DNA of 64,000 bases. It comes from Halioxenophilus sp033283405. GTDB lineage: Bacteria > Pseudomonadota > Gammaproteobacteria > Pseudomonadales > Cellvibrionaceae. The translations under genes were made by a program, and so were the position numbers. Below are positions 56,752 to 64,000 of the stretch, in pieces. The notes below the pieces were generated by a model. It was given only the letters and a program-made list of their open reading frames with translations. It did not search any database and was not told the DNA's origin. The DNA is taken from assembly GCF_033283405.1 (NCBI RefSeq), contig NZ_JAWMQR010000007.1:1-64000 (forward strand), read 5' to 3'. Position 1 is the stretch's first letter. Every line of letters starts with the position of its first letter.

Positions 56752-57369
56752 TCAGGACAATAAATTCTCCAGTTGGCTGCCGTGGCGCGCCTGCTGATTA
56801 TCCAAAGTGAGCCGCTGTGCGCGAATCACCGCCTGGAAGTCGGCCAGTGCCACGTCAAAGTTTTCATTGATGATCAGGTAGTCGGCTTCAACATAATGGG
56901 ACATCTCGTTGATCGCCTTCTGCATGCGCGCGGCAATCACCTGGGCGTCGTCCTGGCCGCGGTTGGTGAGGCGCTCCTCCAGGGTGGCCCGGGAGGGGGG
57001 CAGAATAAAAATGCCGACGGTGTCGGGCAGTAGGCGACGAATCTGGTCGGCGCCCTGCCAATCGATCTCCAAAATGACATCGATGCCGCGCTTGAGGGTC
57101 GCTTCCACCCAGCTCTGGGCGGTGCCGTAGTAGTTGCCAAAAACCTCGGCGTGCTCCAAAAACTCACTGTTGGCGGCCATACTGTGAAACTGCTCGGCGG
57201 TCACAAAATGGTAGTTAACGCCATCCTCTTCGCCGGGGCGCTTGCTGCGGGTAGTGTGCGACACTGACACCTGAATGTCGGGCATGGCTTGAATGAGGGC
57301 TTCCACCAGGCTGGTTTTACCGGCGCCGGAGGGCGCGGAAACGGTAAAAAGTGTGCCGCGACTGTGCAT
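56752..57369 (-). CDS. gmk: Guanylate kinase
   Basis: This 205-residue enzyme phosphorylates GMP to GDP. It has LFTVSAPSGAGKTSLVEAL (P-loop), VSVSHTTRSKRPGEEDGVNYHFV (GMP binding), EIDWQGADQIRRLLPD, and IFILPPSRATLEERLTNRGQD (lid). Its order with rpoZ and spoT is conserved. The divergent neighbour is a DUF502 gene. Confidence 0.98.
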   Translation of the reverse strand: MHSRGTLFTVSAPSGAGKTSLVEALIQAMPDIQVSVSHTTRSKRPGEEDGVNYHFVTAEQFHSMAANSEFLEHAEVFGNYYGTAQSWVEATLKRGIDVILEIDWQGADQIRRLLPDTVGIFILPPSRATLEERLTNRGQDDAQVIAARMQKAINEMSHYVEADYLIINENFDVALADFQAVIRAQRLTLDNQQARHGSQLENLLS

Positions 57370-57594
57370 GGGATTTCACTCGATGATAGATTGCCAAGCA
57401 GGGTACGGCTGCCACTTGGCTACCCTGCGAAAAACTGCGCATGCTAACCGCTTGCCCGGCAAGTTACAACTGAGCAAGAAATAACCAGGGTTGGGCGCCT
57501 ATTCAGTTTAGTACAGAGTAGACCGGCTGCCCCGGCTAAAAAGCGGGCCGCCGTGCCGGGCAACGAGCCACCATTGATGTTTTAGGAGTAATAG

Positions 57595-58215
57595 ATGCAA
57601 AAGCTGTTCACGCTCATTCTGCAGGGGTTGGTAACGCTGCTGCCTTTGGCCTTAACCTTGTACGCCCTGTATTGGTTGGCGGCTACCTTGGAGACTCTCT
57701 GTCGCGAGCTGTTGATTCTGCTGTTGCCCAATTTTTGGTATTTCCCGGGCTTGGGTTTGATCACGGCCCTGGCGCTGTTGGTGGCCGGTGGCCTGCTGAT
57801 GAATGTCTATGGCATGCGCTACCTGGTTGGTCTGGCCAATCGCCTGGTGCAGAAGATTCCCCTGGCCAAATCCATCTATGCCTCCATCAGCGATATCATC
57901 ACCGTCTTCAGCCTGGGTAAAAACAGCGACCTGAGCAGTGTGGTGAGTGTCGATATGGGTAACGGTTATTACCAGATCGGTTTTGTCACCGGTGAAAATG
58001 CCGGGGCCAAACTCTTTCCCGGCCAGGATCGCGTCGGGGTTTATATGCCCATGAGTTTTATGATTGGCGGCCACACCATGTACATTAAGCGCGACCAGTT
58101 AATACCACTCGATATCGGCATCGAAGAGGCGATGCGTTTGGCGATTACCGGCGGCGCGCAAAAAAAGCAGGAGCACAAACCCGCTGCCGTGGTTAAACCG
58201 CTGGAGCAAAAATAG
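57595..58215 (+). CDS. DUF502 membrane protein
   Basis: This 206-residue protein has two membrane helices (LFTLILQGLVTLLPLALTLYAL and FPGLGLITALALLVAGGLLM), then IPLAKSIYASISDIITVF, VGVYMPMSFMIGGHTMYI and PLDIGIEEAMRLAITGG, all DUF502 landmarks. The family is widespread, also near LiaF/PrsW-type proteins and in plants (LCV-like), and has no firm function. GGAG precedes the ATG by about ten bases. Confidence 0.9.
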   Translation: MQKLFTLILQGLVTLLPLALTLYALYWLAATLETLCRELLILLLPNFWYFPGLGLITALALLVAGGLLMNVYGMRYLVGLANRLVQKIPLAKSIYASISDIITVFSLGKNSDLSSVVSVDMGNGYYQIGFVTGENAGAKLFPGQDRVGVYMPMSFMIGGHTMYIKRDQLIPLDIGIEEAMRLAITGGAQKKQEHKPAAVVKPLEQK

Positions 58216-58349
58216 ATGGCTGGCGTTTGGCAAAACCGAACGTAACTATTGAACGTTACTTCTACTTGCCGGCGCGCCCGCACCGCCATTTACCTTTGGC
58301 TTCCCTTCCTCTAAAAATTGCCACGCTTAGCCATCGTCGGCTTCAGCCG

Positions 58350-58367
58350 ACGTCATCTATTGTTCAT
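58350..58367 (+). promoter_or_regulatory. Weak candidate Pho box upstream of the TonB-dependent receptor
   Basis: ACGTCAT-CTAT-TGTTCAT matches the 11-base-spaced PhoB unit CTGTCAT at 5 and 4 of 7 positions. It follows the hairpin CGTCGG/CCGACG at 58335-58352. The match is weak, and it is listed because the operon encodes a phosphatase-like enzyme. Confidence 0.25.
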
Positions 58368-58457
58368 CTTCTTTAAAATAAAACGTCACACAAGCTAAAT
58401 AAACTTCGCGCCCAGCAAACCCCTACGAAAAATCACGAACACATTAGGTGCTGGGCC

Positions 58458-60794
58458 ATGATCACACGCAAACTTCTTGTTACCGCTATTGCGGTAGCGA
58501 GCACCACCGCCGCTTGGGCGGAGACCTCCGAAACAGAAATCGACTCTTCCGTGCTGGAAGAGGTGGTAATTATTGGCAAGTACAAAACCTACGCCAATAA
58601 CGCGGTGACTGACTCCATGTTGGATCAGCAGGCGGGGCTGACCAGCGTTACTGCGGTTATCGATAATATTCCTGGCGTGCTGGTGAACGAAGGCGATACC
58701 TTTGGTGCCGACGACTGGTCCACCACCGTCAGCATGCGCGGCTTTCAGTTGAGTTTGGATGCCCAGCAGATTGGTATGACCATCGACGGTATCCCCAACG
58801 GCAACTCCAACTACGGTGGTGGCTCTAAAGCTAACCGTTTTATCGACACGTTGAACCTGGCCGGTGTTGAGGTCTCCCAGGGTACCGCCGATATCTCCTC
58901 CCGCTCTCACGAAGCGCTGGGTGGTACGCTCAACTTTTTAACCAGTGACCCGGAAAGCGAACGCGGCTTTACCGTCAGTGGCGATGCTGGCGAGTACGAT
59001 GCGAAAAAAGTGTATGTGCGTATGGATACCGGCGAGCTGTTTGGTAACACCTACGCCTGGTTAAGCTACTCCAATGCTGAGAGCAGTGACTGGATGGAGG
59101 GCTCTGCAGAAAACCAACGCAAGCACGTGGCGGCTAAATTTATCAGCGAGCTGGGCGATTACAAACTCACCGGTTACTACGCCTACGATGACACCGAGGA
59201 GGATAACTACCAACGTATCACCGCCACGGAATTTGATATCAACGACGAGTGGGACCGTTTGACCGGCGACTGGACCGGCATTCCCTATGTCGATCAGGTT
59301 TACCGTCGCGCCTGGTCGACCCTGCGCGAAAATAATCTGGCCTACTTAAAACTGAATTTCGACAACGGCGCGCTGAAGGCCGAAGCCGCCACCTACTATC
59401 ACGTCAATAGCGGCCGTGGTGACTGGGTACCGCAATACGTGGTCGATCCAAATAGCGGCAACCGCATCACTTTCGTCGATGGTAACGGCAATACTCTGGC
59501 CTTTATTGGTGCCGACGGCTCCGACAACCCCTCCATTGCCGGCTGCTCCGGCAGCTTGGACTTCCCCTATGGCGGCACCAGCTATGGCGCCTACGATCCG
59601 GCCTGCCAGGTTGACGGTGCCATTCCGGTGGGCTCTTATCGTCACACCCACTACAACAAAGAGCGCTTTGGTATAACCGCCGATTTTGAGTGGGCCGTGG
59701 CGTTGGGTGATAACATGAACACTTTGCGCGGTGGTTTGTGGTATGAAGATTACACCCGTGAAGAGTCGCGCAACTGGCACCAGGTAAAAGACTCCCGAGT
59801 GAGCTTCAGCTACGAAGGCGCACCCTACTGGTTGCAGTATAAAAATGAATTTCCGGTCGACACCACCATGGTCTATCTGGAAGACAGCTTCCAAATTGGC
59901 GGGGTTACCCTGCGCGCCGGTGGCAAACAGTTTTTTGTCGAACTGGATAAAAAAGATAAGTTGAGTGGCGTTAATGGTCCAAGCCTTAACTCCGATTCTG
60001 ACCTGCTGCCCTCGTTCGGTATCCTCTACCAGACTCCAGTCGATGGTCTGGAGCTGTTTGCCGGCTACGCCGAAAACTTTGCGGCGATTAAAGATGTGGT
60101 ATTGGAGTCGGCTGAAGCCACCGCTGACCTGGAGCCGGAGACCGCCGACAACCTGGATGTGGGTGTGCGCTATCAGAACGACCAGCTGCAGTTGAGTGCG
60201 GTCTACTACGAGATCGAATTTGATAATCGCATCACCTACATTGCCGGCGTTGATAACGGTACCGGTCAGAACGACTACCTGAATGAAGTGGAAGGCACCT
60301 ACCAAAACGTGGGCGGTGTTGAGTCCAATGGTGTGGAACTGGCCGCGACCTATTTTCTAAATTCCAATTTGTCCGTCTATAGCGCCTACACCTACAACGA
60401 CGCCACCTACGTCGGTACCGGTAATGCCGCTATCGACGCGGCGGTGGGTGTAGTGCCGGGCAACACCGTAATCGGTTCGCCGGAAAATATGTGGGTGTTG
60501 TCGCTGGATTGGACGCTGGGCAACTACCGGGCCGGTATCAGCAACAAGTGGGTGGACGACCGCTTTATCACCATCGATAACAGCGCCGCCAATGTGGCGC
60601 CGGACTACTCGGTGGTGGATCTCTACCTGGGTGCGGAGATTCCCTTTAACTCGGCCTATGTCGACAGTGTCGATCTCCACCTGACCGTGAACAACCTGTT
60701 TGACGAGCGCTACCTGGGCGGTATCGCCGGCAACTACGGCGCCTGGCTGGGAGCGACCCGCACAGCGGTGCTGGGTGTAACGGCGAAATTTTAA
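58458..60794 (+). CDS. TonB-dependent outer-membrane receptor
   Basis: This 778-residue receptor has a signal peptide (KLLVTAIAVASTTAAWAE), a TonB box (VLEEVVIIGKY), a plug domain with VIDNIPGVLVNEGDTFG, STTVSMRGFQLSLDAQQIGMTIDGIPNG and ISSRSHEALGGTLNFLTSDP, and a beta-barrel that ends GATRTAVLGVTAKF with terminal Phe. Segments with NLDVGVRYQNDQLQLSAVYYEIEF and NVGGVESNGVELAATY are typical barrel landmarks. The substrate is not evident. It is followed by an alkaline-phosphatase-superfamily gene after a terminator. Confidence 0.95.
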   Translation: MITRKLLVTAIAVASTTAAWAETSETEIDSSVLEEVVIIGKYKTYANNAVTDSMLDQQAGLTSVTAVIDNIPGVLVNEGDTFGADDWSTTVSMRGFQLSLDAQQIGMTIDGIPNGNSNYGGGSKANRFIDTLNLAGVEVSQGTADISSRSHEALGGTLNFLTSDPESERGFTVSGDAGEYDAKKVYVRMDTGELFGNTYAWLSYSNAESSDWMEGSAENQRKHVAAKFISELGDYKLTGYYAYDDTEEDNYQRITATEFDINDEWDRLTGDWTGIPYVDQVYRRAWSTLRENNLAYLKLNFDNGALKAEAATYYHVNSGRGDWVPQYVVDPNSGNRITFVDGNGNTLAFIGADGSDNPSIAGCSGSLDFPYGGTSYGAYDPACQVDGAIPVGSYRHTHYNKERFGITADFEWAVALGDNMNTLRGGLWYEDYTREESRNWHQVKDSRVSFSYEGAPYWLQYKNEFPVDTTMVYLEDSFQIGGVTLRAGGKQFFVELDKKDKLSGVNGPSLNSDSDLLPSFGILYQTPVDGLELFAGYAENFAAIKDVVLESAEATADLEPETADNLDVGVRYQNDQLQLSAVYYEIEFDNRITYIAGVDNGTGQNDYLNEVEGTYQNVGGVESNGVELAATYFLNSNLSVYSAYTYNDATYVGTGNAAIDAAVGVVPGNTVIGSPENMWVLSLDWTLGNYRAGISNKWVDDRFITIDNSAANVAPDYSVVDLYLGAEIPFNSAYVDSVDLHLTVNNLFDERYLGGIAGNYGAWLGATRTAVLGVTAKF

Positions 60795-60814
60795 TTAACA
60801 AAACAAAACCGAAA

Positions 60815-60843
60815 ACTGCGGGGCTTAGGCCCCGTTTTTTTTC
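60815..60843 (+). terminator. Terminator after the TonB-dependent receptor gene
   Basis: The stem CGGGGC/GCCCCG with loop TTAG is followed by a run of eight T's. It may attenuate rather than block read-through into the downstream phosphatase-like gene. Confidence 0.85.
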
Positions 60844-60857
60844 ACCGCGAGGATGAG

Positions 60858-62000
60858 ATGAAAAATTATTTTGGCGTGGTCGCCGGGCTGCTGTTACTGG
60901 GTTTCGGCCTGGCCGCCAATGCGGCCGACAATTTGGTGCTGGTGACCTTGGATGGCCTGCGTTGGCAGGAGCTGTTTCGCGGTTATGACGAGGCGCTGCT
61001 CAACGACGAAAATTATACCGAACAGGCTGAGGCGTTAGCGGCGCGTTTTGGCGGCGCCAGCAATAGCGTTCGGCGGGAGAAACTGATGCCCTTTATTTGG
61101 CAGCAGGTGGCGGCCAACGGTGTGCTGGTGGGCAACCGCGATGCCGGCTCGGCGATGGCGGTTACCAACCCCTGGTGGTTCTCCTACCCCGGTTACAACG
61201 AAATTTTAACCGGCCTGGCCGACCCGGGCATCGACTCCAACGCCGCCACACCCAACCCCAACGTCACCTTTCTGGAATGGTTGAATCAGCAGCCGGGCTA
61301 TAACAACAGCGTCGCGGCGTTTGGCAGTTGGGATGTTTTTCCGGCGATATTAAATGTGGGCCGCAGCCGGCTGCCGGTGAATGCCGGCTTTATGCCCGCC
61401 GCATGGCCAGAGCTTTCAGAGCGGGCCGAGGCGCTGAATGAGTTGCAGGCCCAGACGCCGAGCCCCTGGCACAATGTGCGCCTGGATGCCTTTACCATGG
61501 GTTTTGCCAAGGAGTATTTGTTGGCAAAACAGCCGAAGGTGCTGTTTGTCTCATTGGGGGAGACCGACGACTTCGCCCACGATAAGGAGTATCACCAGTA
61601 CCTCAACTCCGCTCATCGGGCGGATACGTTGATTGCCGACCTCTGGCAGACCTTGCAGTCACTGCCTGGTTATCGCAATAACACCAATCTGATTATCTCG
61701 GTCGATCACGGCCGCGGTTATACGCCCAGCGGCTGGCCCCACCACGCCAGCGCCCGCGCGGCGACCACCATGTTCAAGGGCGTGGATGAGTTTAAGGCCG
61801 GGATTGTGGGTTCGGATCAGATCTGGCTGGCGGCCATCGGCCCGGATATCAAAGCCCTGGGTGAGCTGCATAACAGCCCGGCCTATTTTCAAAATCAGAT
61901 TGCGGCCACGGCGCTGCGCCTCTTGGAGCAAAACCCTGAGCAGTTCAATCCGGCGATAGGTAAACCGTTAACCGCACTTGTGGCGGTGGGCGCAGATTAG
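60858..62000 (+). CDS. Periplasmic alkaline-phosphatase-superfamily hydrolase (phosphodiesterase-like)
   Basis: This 380-residue protein has a signal peptide (VVAGLLLLGFGLAANAA). It opens NLVLVTLDGLRWQELFRGYD with a metal-binding Asp. PWWFSYPGYNEILTG occupies the nucleophile region, ETDDFAHDKEYHQYL gives Asp and His, and ISVDHGRG the last metal pair. This fits the alkaline phosphatase/NPP/sulfatase superfamily with a phosphodiesterase or phosphatase role. The promoter is not obvious; GAGGATGAG precedes the ATG. It may process the substrate imported or released at the receptor before it. Confidence 0.8.
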   Translation: MKNYFGVVAGLLLLGFGLAANAADNLVLVTLDGLRWQELFRGYDEALLNDENYTEQAEALAARFGGASNSVRREKLMPFIWQQVAANGVLVGNRDAGSAMAVTNPWWFSYPGYNEILTGLADPGIDSNAATPNPNVTFLEWLNQQPGYNNSVAAFGSWDVFPAILNVGRSRLPVNAGFMPAAWPELSERAEALNELQAQTPSPWHNVRLDAFTMGFAKEYLLAKQPKVLFVSLGETDDFAHDKEYHQYLNSAHRADTLIADLWQTLQSLPGYRNNTNLIISVDHGRGYTPSGWPHHASARAATTMFKGVDEFKAGIVGSDQIWLAAIGPDIKALGELHNSPAYFQNQIAATALRLLEQNPEQFNPAIGKPLTALVAVGAD

Positions 62001-62009
62001 CCTGCCTGT

Positions 62010-62900
62010 CTAACGGGCTTGCAGCAGCCACTGGCGCAGCATCGGCCAGCGGTTGATGAGCATGGCGCAGAAGATCAGCACACAGCCGAGCAGTTGCAAT
62101 TGGCCCAGCTGCTCGCCAAACCAGAGCACGGCGGCGATGGCCGTCCAGACCGGCTCCAGAATCATAATAATGGCGCTGTGGCTGGGGGCGGCCAGGCCCA
62201 TGGCGTGAGTCTGCAGCAGAAAGCGGATGCAGGTGGCGATGATCAGGCTGGCGGCAAACCAGCTCCAGGTGGCGGCCGTAAAATCGAGACTCCAGGGCTC
62301 CATGGGCCAGGAGGCGACGGCGGTGATTACGCCGGTGCAGAGCATCTGCACCGAGGTGAGTGCCAGAGTGGGAATGCGGGCGGCGGCGTGAGCGATCAAA
62401 ACAAACATCACCGCCAGCAGCAGCGCCGAGAGCAGGAAAAAGCCTTCGGCCGGGCCCAGTTGGAACTCCCCATCCAGTGACAAGCAGGCCAAGCCGCCAA
62501 TGGCGACAGGCATCGCGATATAGACGTATTTGCCGGGGCGATCACCCGCTAACAGGCTGATCACTGGCACCATCACCAGCCCCATATTGCTGAGAAAGGC
62601 GCCCACGCCCACGTGGCTGGTGAGCTTCAGCCCCATAATCCAAAACACCATGGCGACGCCGAAGAGGGCGCCGACACCACTGGCCAGCCGCCACTGGGTC
62701 GGCGTCAGCCGCACCAGATGGCGCCAGCCAAGCAGCGCCATCAAACTGCCGGCTAGAGTAAAACGCAGCGCCATAAACAGCAGCGGCGGCATGCCGGCTA
62801 CGGATTCGCGCGAAAAGATCCAACCCGCGGCGGCCAGTACGGTGACCAGCAGCAGGATCAGGTCGGCTTTCAGGTGTGTAGGCAGTGACTTAGTGGACAC
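62010..62900 (-). CDS. EamA family (DMT) permease
   Basis: This protein of about 296 residues has ten membrane helices in two EamA repeats. The first starts LILLLVTVLAAAGWIFSRESV, with PPLLFMALRFTLAGSLMALLGWRHL; the second starts GFFLLSALLLAVMFVLIAHAAAR and has HSAIIMILEPVWTAIAAVLWFGEQL. It is probably an exporter of amino acids or metabolites. The GTG is the likely start; an in-frame TTG at 62933 is possible. Confidence 0.9.
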   Translation of the reverse strand: MSTKSLPTHLKADLILLLVTVLAAAGWIFSRESVAGMPPLLFMALRFTLAGSLMALLGWRHLVRLTPTQWRLASGVGALFGVAMVFWIMGLKLTSHVGVGAFLSNMGLVMVPVISLLAGDRPGKYVYIAMPVAIGGLACLSLDGEFQLGPAEGFFLLSALLLAVMFVLIAHAAARIPTLALTSVQMLCTGVITAVASWPMEPWSLDFTAATWSWFAASLIIATCIRFLLQTHAMGLAAPSHSAIIMILEPVWTAIAAVLWFGEQLGQLQLLGCVLIFCAMLINRWPMLRQWLLQAR

Positions 62901-63017
62901 AGAATAGATCTTGGCTGAAGGGAGATGGCCCAATGGGCGCCAACGAGGCCGCTATTCTGCCTGTGAAATGTGGTTAGCTCAATTGGCGCTTGGTCGGTTG
63001 GCCAGGCGTTGGCAGGG

Positions 63018-63887
63018 TTACTCGATATTTTGCACCTGCTCGCGCATCTGTTCGATCAGTACTTTAAGATCGACCGCAACCTGGGTGGTGTCGCTGACGG
63101 TGGATTTGGAGGAGAGGGTGTTGGCTTCGCGATTGAACTCCTGCATCAGGAAATCCAGCCGGCGGCCAATGGGGTTGCTCTGTTTAAAACAGTGGCGCAC
63201 TTCGGTGACGTGGGTGGTGAGGCGATCGAGCTCTTCGTCGACATCGGCTTTCTGGGCGAAGTAGACCAGCTCCTGCTCCAGGCGACCCTGGTCGACATCC
63301 ACCTGCAGGCTCTCAATCTTCTCTAAAATCTTCTGGCGCTGATTGGCGGTAATCACCGGCAGTAGCGTGCGTACTTTGGCCACCAACTCCAGTACGGTGG
63401 TGAGACGGGCCTCGATAAAGCCCTGCAGCTCGGCACCCTCGCGGCTGCGCTGTTCGATCAGTTTGGTCAGTGCCTGATCAAAGCAGCCAAGGGCGTCGAT
63501 TTCGATCTGCTCCTGATCTACCGGCCGCTCCTGAATAATGCCAGGCCAGCGCAATACCTCCAGCGGATTGACCGGCGCCGGGTTAGCGAGGGTGGCGGCG
63601 ACTGTGTCAGCGACGTTGGCGAGATCGACCAGAAAGGGGGTATTGAGTGTGAGTGAGGACTCCTGCTGCAGCGGGTGCAATTGCAGATTGACCTCAACCT
63701 TGCCACGGCTCAGCTGATGACGCAGCCGATCGCGCAGTTTTGGCTCCAGTGGGCGCATATTCTCCGGCAGGCGAAAGTGCGGCTCCAGGTAGCGGTGGTT
63801 GACGGTGCGAATTTCAAACGCCAGGCTGCCCCAAGCGAAATTACCTTCGTGGCGGGCGAAACCGGTCATGCTGCGTGTCATTGCCAA
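63018..63887 (-). CDS. yicC: YicC family endoribonuclease
   Basis: This 289-residue protein starts MTRSMTGFARHEG and has WGSLAFEIRTVNHRYLEPHFRLPENMRPLEPKLRDRLR, the YicC_N signature. It ends in the DUF1732 domain: PIGRRLDFLMQEFNREANTLSSKS and LKVLIEQMREQVQNIE. E. coli YicC is a hexameric RNase. It lies on the far side of gmk in this window rather than beside it; the rph gene is probably divergent just beyond the window. Confidence 0.96.
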   Translation of the reverse strand: MAMTRSMTGFARHEGNFAWGSLAFEIRTVNHRYLEPHFRLPENMRPLEPKLRDRLRHQLSRGKVEVNLQLHPLQQESSLTLNTPFLVDLANVADTVAATLANPAPVNPLEVLRWPGIIQERPVDQEQIEIDALGCFDQALTKLIEQRSREGAELQGFIEARLTTVLELVAKVRTLLPVITANQRQKILEKIESLQVDVDQGRLEQELVYFAQKADVDEELDRLTTHVTEVRHCFKQSNPIGRRLDFLMQEFNREANTLSSKSTVSDTTQVAVDLKVLIEQMREQVQNIE

Positions 63888-63980
63888 TACCTTGCTGTGC
63901 GAGAAGTGGAATGGTTAGACGCTCTTCTTCGGGAAGGGTTTCAGCGCCGGCCGTGCATGTTAACACAGCCAAGCTTGGTT

Positions 63981-63986
63981 ATAATC
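63981..63986 (+). promoter_or_regulatory. Candidate -10 element of the gene beyond the window (probably rph)
   Basis: TATAAT is followed by a GC-rich stretch, and the 10-base palindrome CCAAGCTTGG lies just before it. The -35 is unclear (TTAACA at 63961-63966 is only 14 bases away). The gene it would serve lies past the window end; rph is expected next to yicC. Confidence 0.35.
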
Positions 63987-64000
63987 CCGGGCCCAAGTGC

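Noticed and set aside
59346..60305. 319-residue minus-strand frame opposite the TonB-dependent receptor gene
   Set aside because: Antisense shadow of a well-supported receptor gene.

Overview
The window looks like chromosomal DNA of a marine-type gammaproteobacterium, most likely in or near the Cellvibrionales/Pseudomonadales. This rests on gene order and protein motifs: gmk-rpoZ-spoT-ridA, recG-oxyR and ubiA-phoB-phoR neighbourhoods, an imuA-imuB-dnaE2 SOS mutasome, and many outer-membrane and periplasmic proteins. No phage, integrase or transposase gene is visible. A 5S rRNA gene with its terminator opens the window, so an rRNA operon ends here.

Region 1 (about 1.1-17.3 kb) is accessory envelope and glycan biology. 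It starts with a PhyH-type oxygenase, a methyltransferase and two tandem-duplicated family 2 glycosyltransferases on the plus strand. Facing them is a minus-strand operon that reads from 12.2 kb down to 4.9 kb: polyprenyl-phosphate sugar synthase, flippase-like protein, FAD oxidoreductase, membrane glycosyltransferase, then three related 2OG-Fe(II) oxygenase genes, the middle one apparently catalytically dead. A lipoprotein sulfatase, an SGNH/AlgX-like protein and an MBOAT O-acyltransferase follow.

Region 2 (17.3-33.4 kb) holds a large DUF2339 membrane protein, the SOS mutasome operon (interrupted by a tandem array of hairpin-rich repeats), a SIMPL-domain protein with an embedded TonB-box-like segment, a metallophosphoesterase, a DUF4382 lipoprotein, two small heat-shock proteins and a 1.2 kb gene-free stretch.

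Region 3 (33.4-38.8 kb) has a tightly coupled four-gene cluster behind a candidate Fur box: an outer-membrane-type protein, a flavinylated FMN-binding protein, ApbE, and a histidine-bearing four-helix membrane protein. This reads as an iron-responsive extracytosolic electron-transfer system. Next comes a Na/Pi symporter behind a candidate Pho box, followed by two paralogous small coiled-coil proteins.

Region 4 (38.8-64 kb) is mostly housekeeping: yaaA, a DUF938 methyltransferase, a response regulator with TPRs, phoB/phoR, ubiA, HU, a YbaK-HDOD protein, recG, oxyR, ridA, spoT, rpoZ, gmk, a DUF502 protein, a TonB-dependent receptor with an alkaline-phosphatase-superfamily partner, an EamA permease and yicC. 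All functions are read from motifs and family resemblance; no database search was run.
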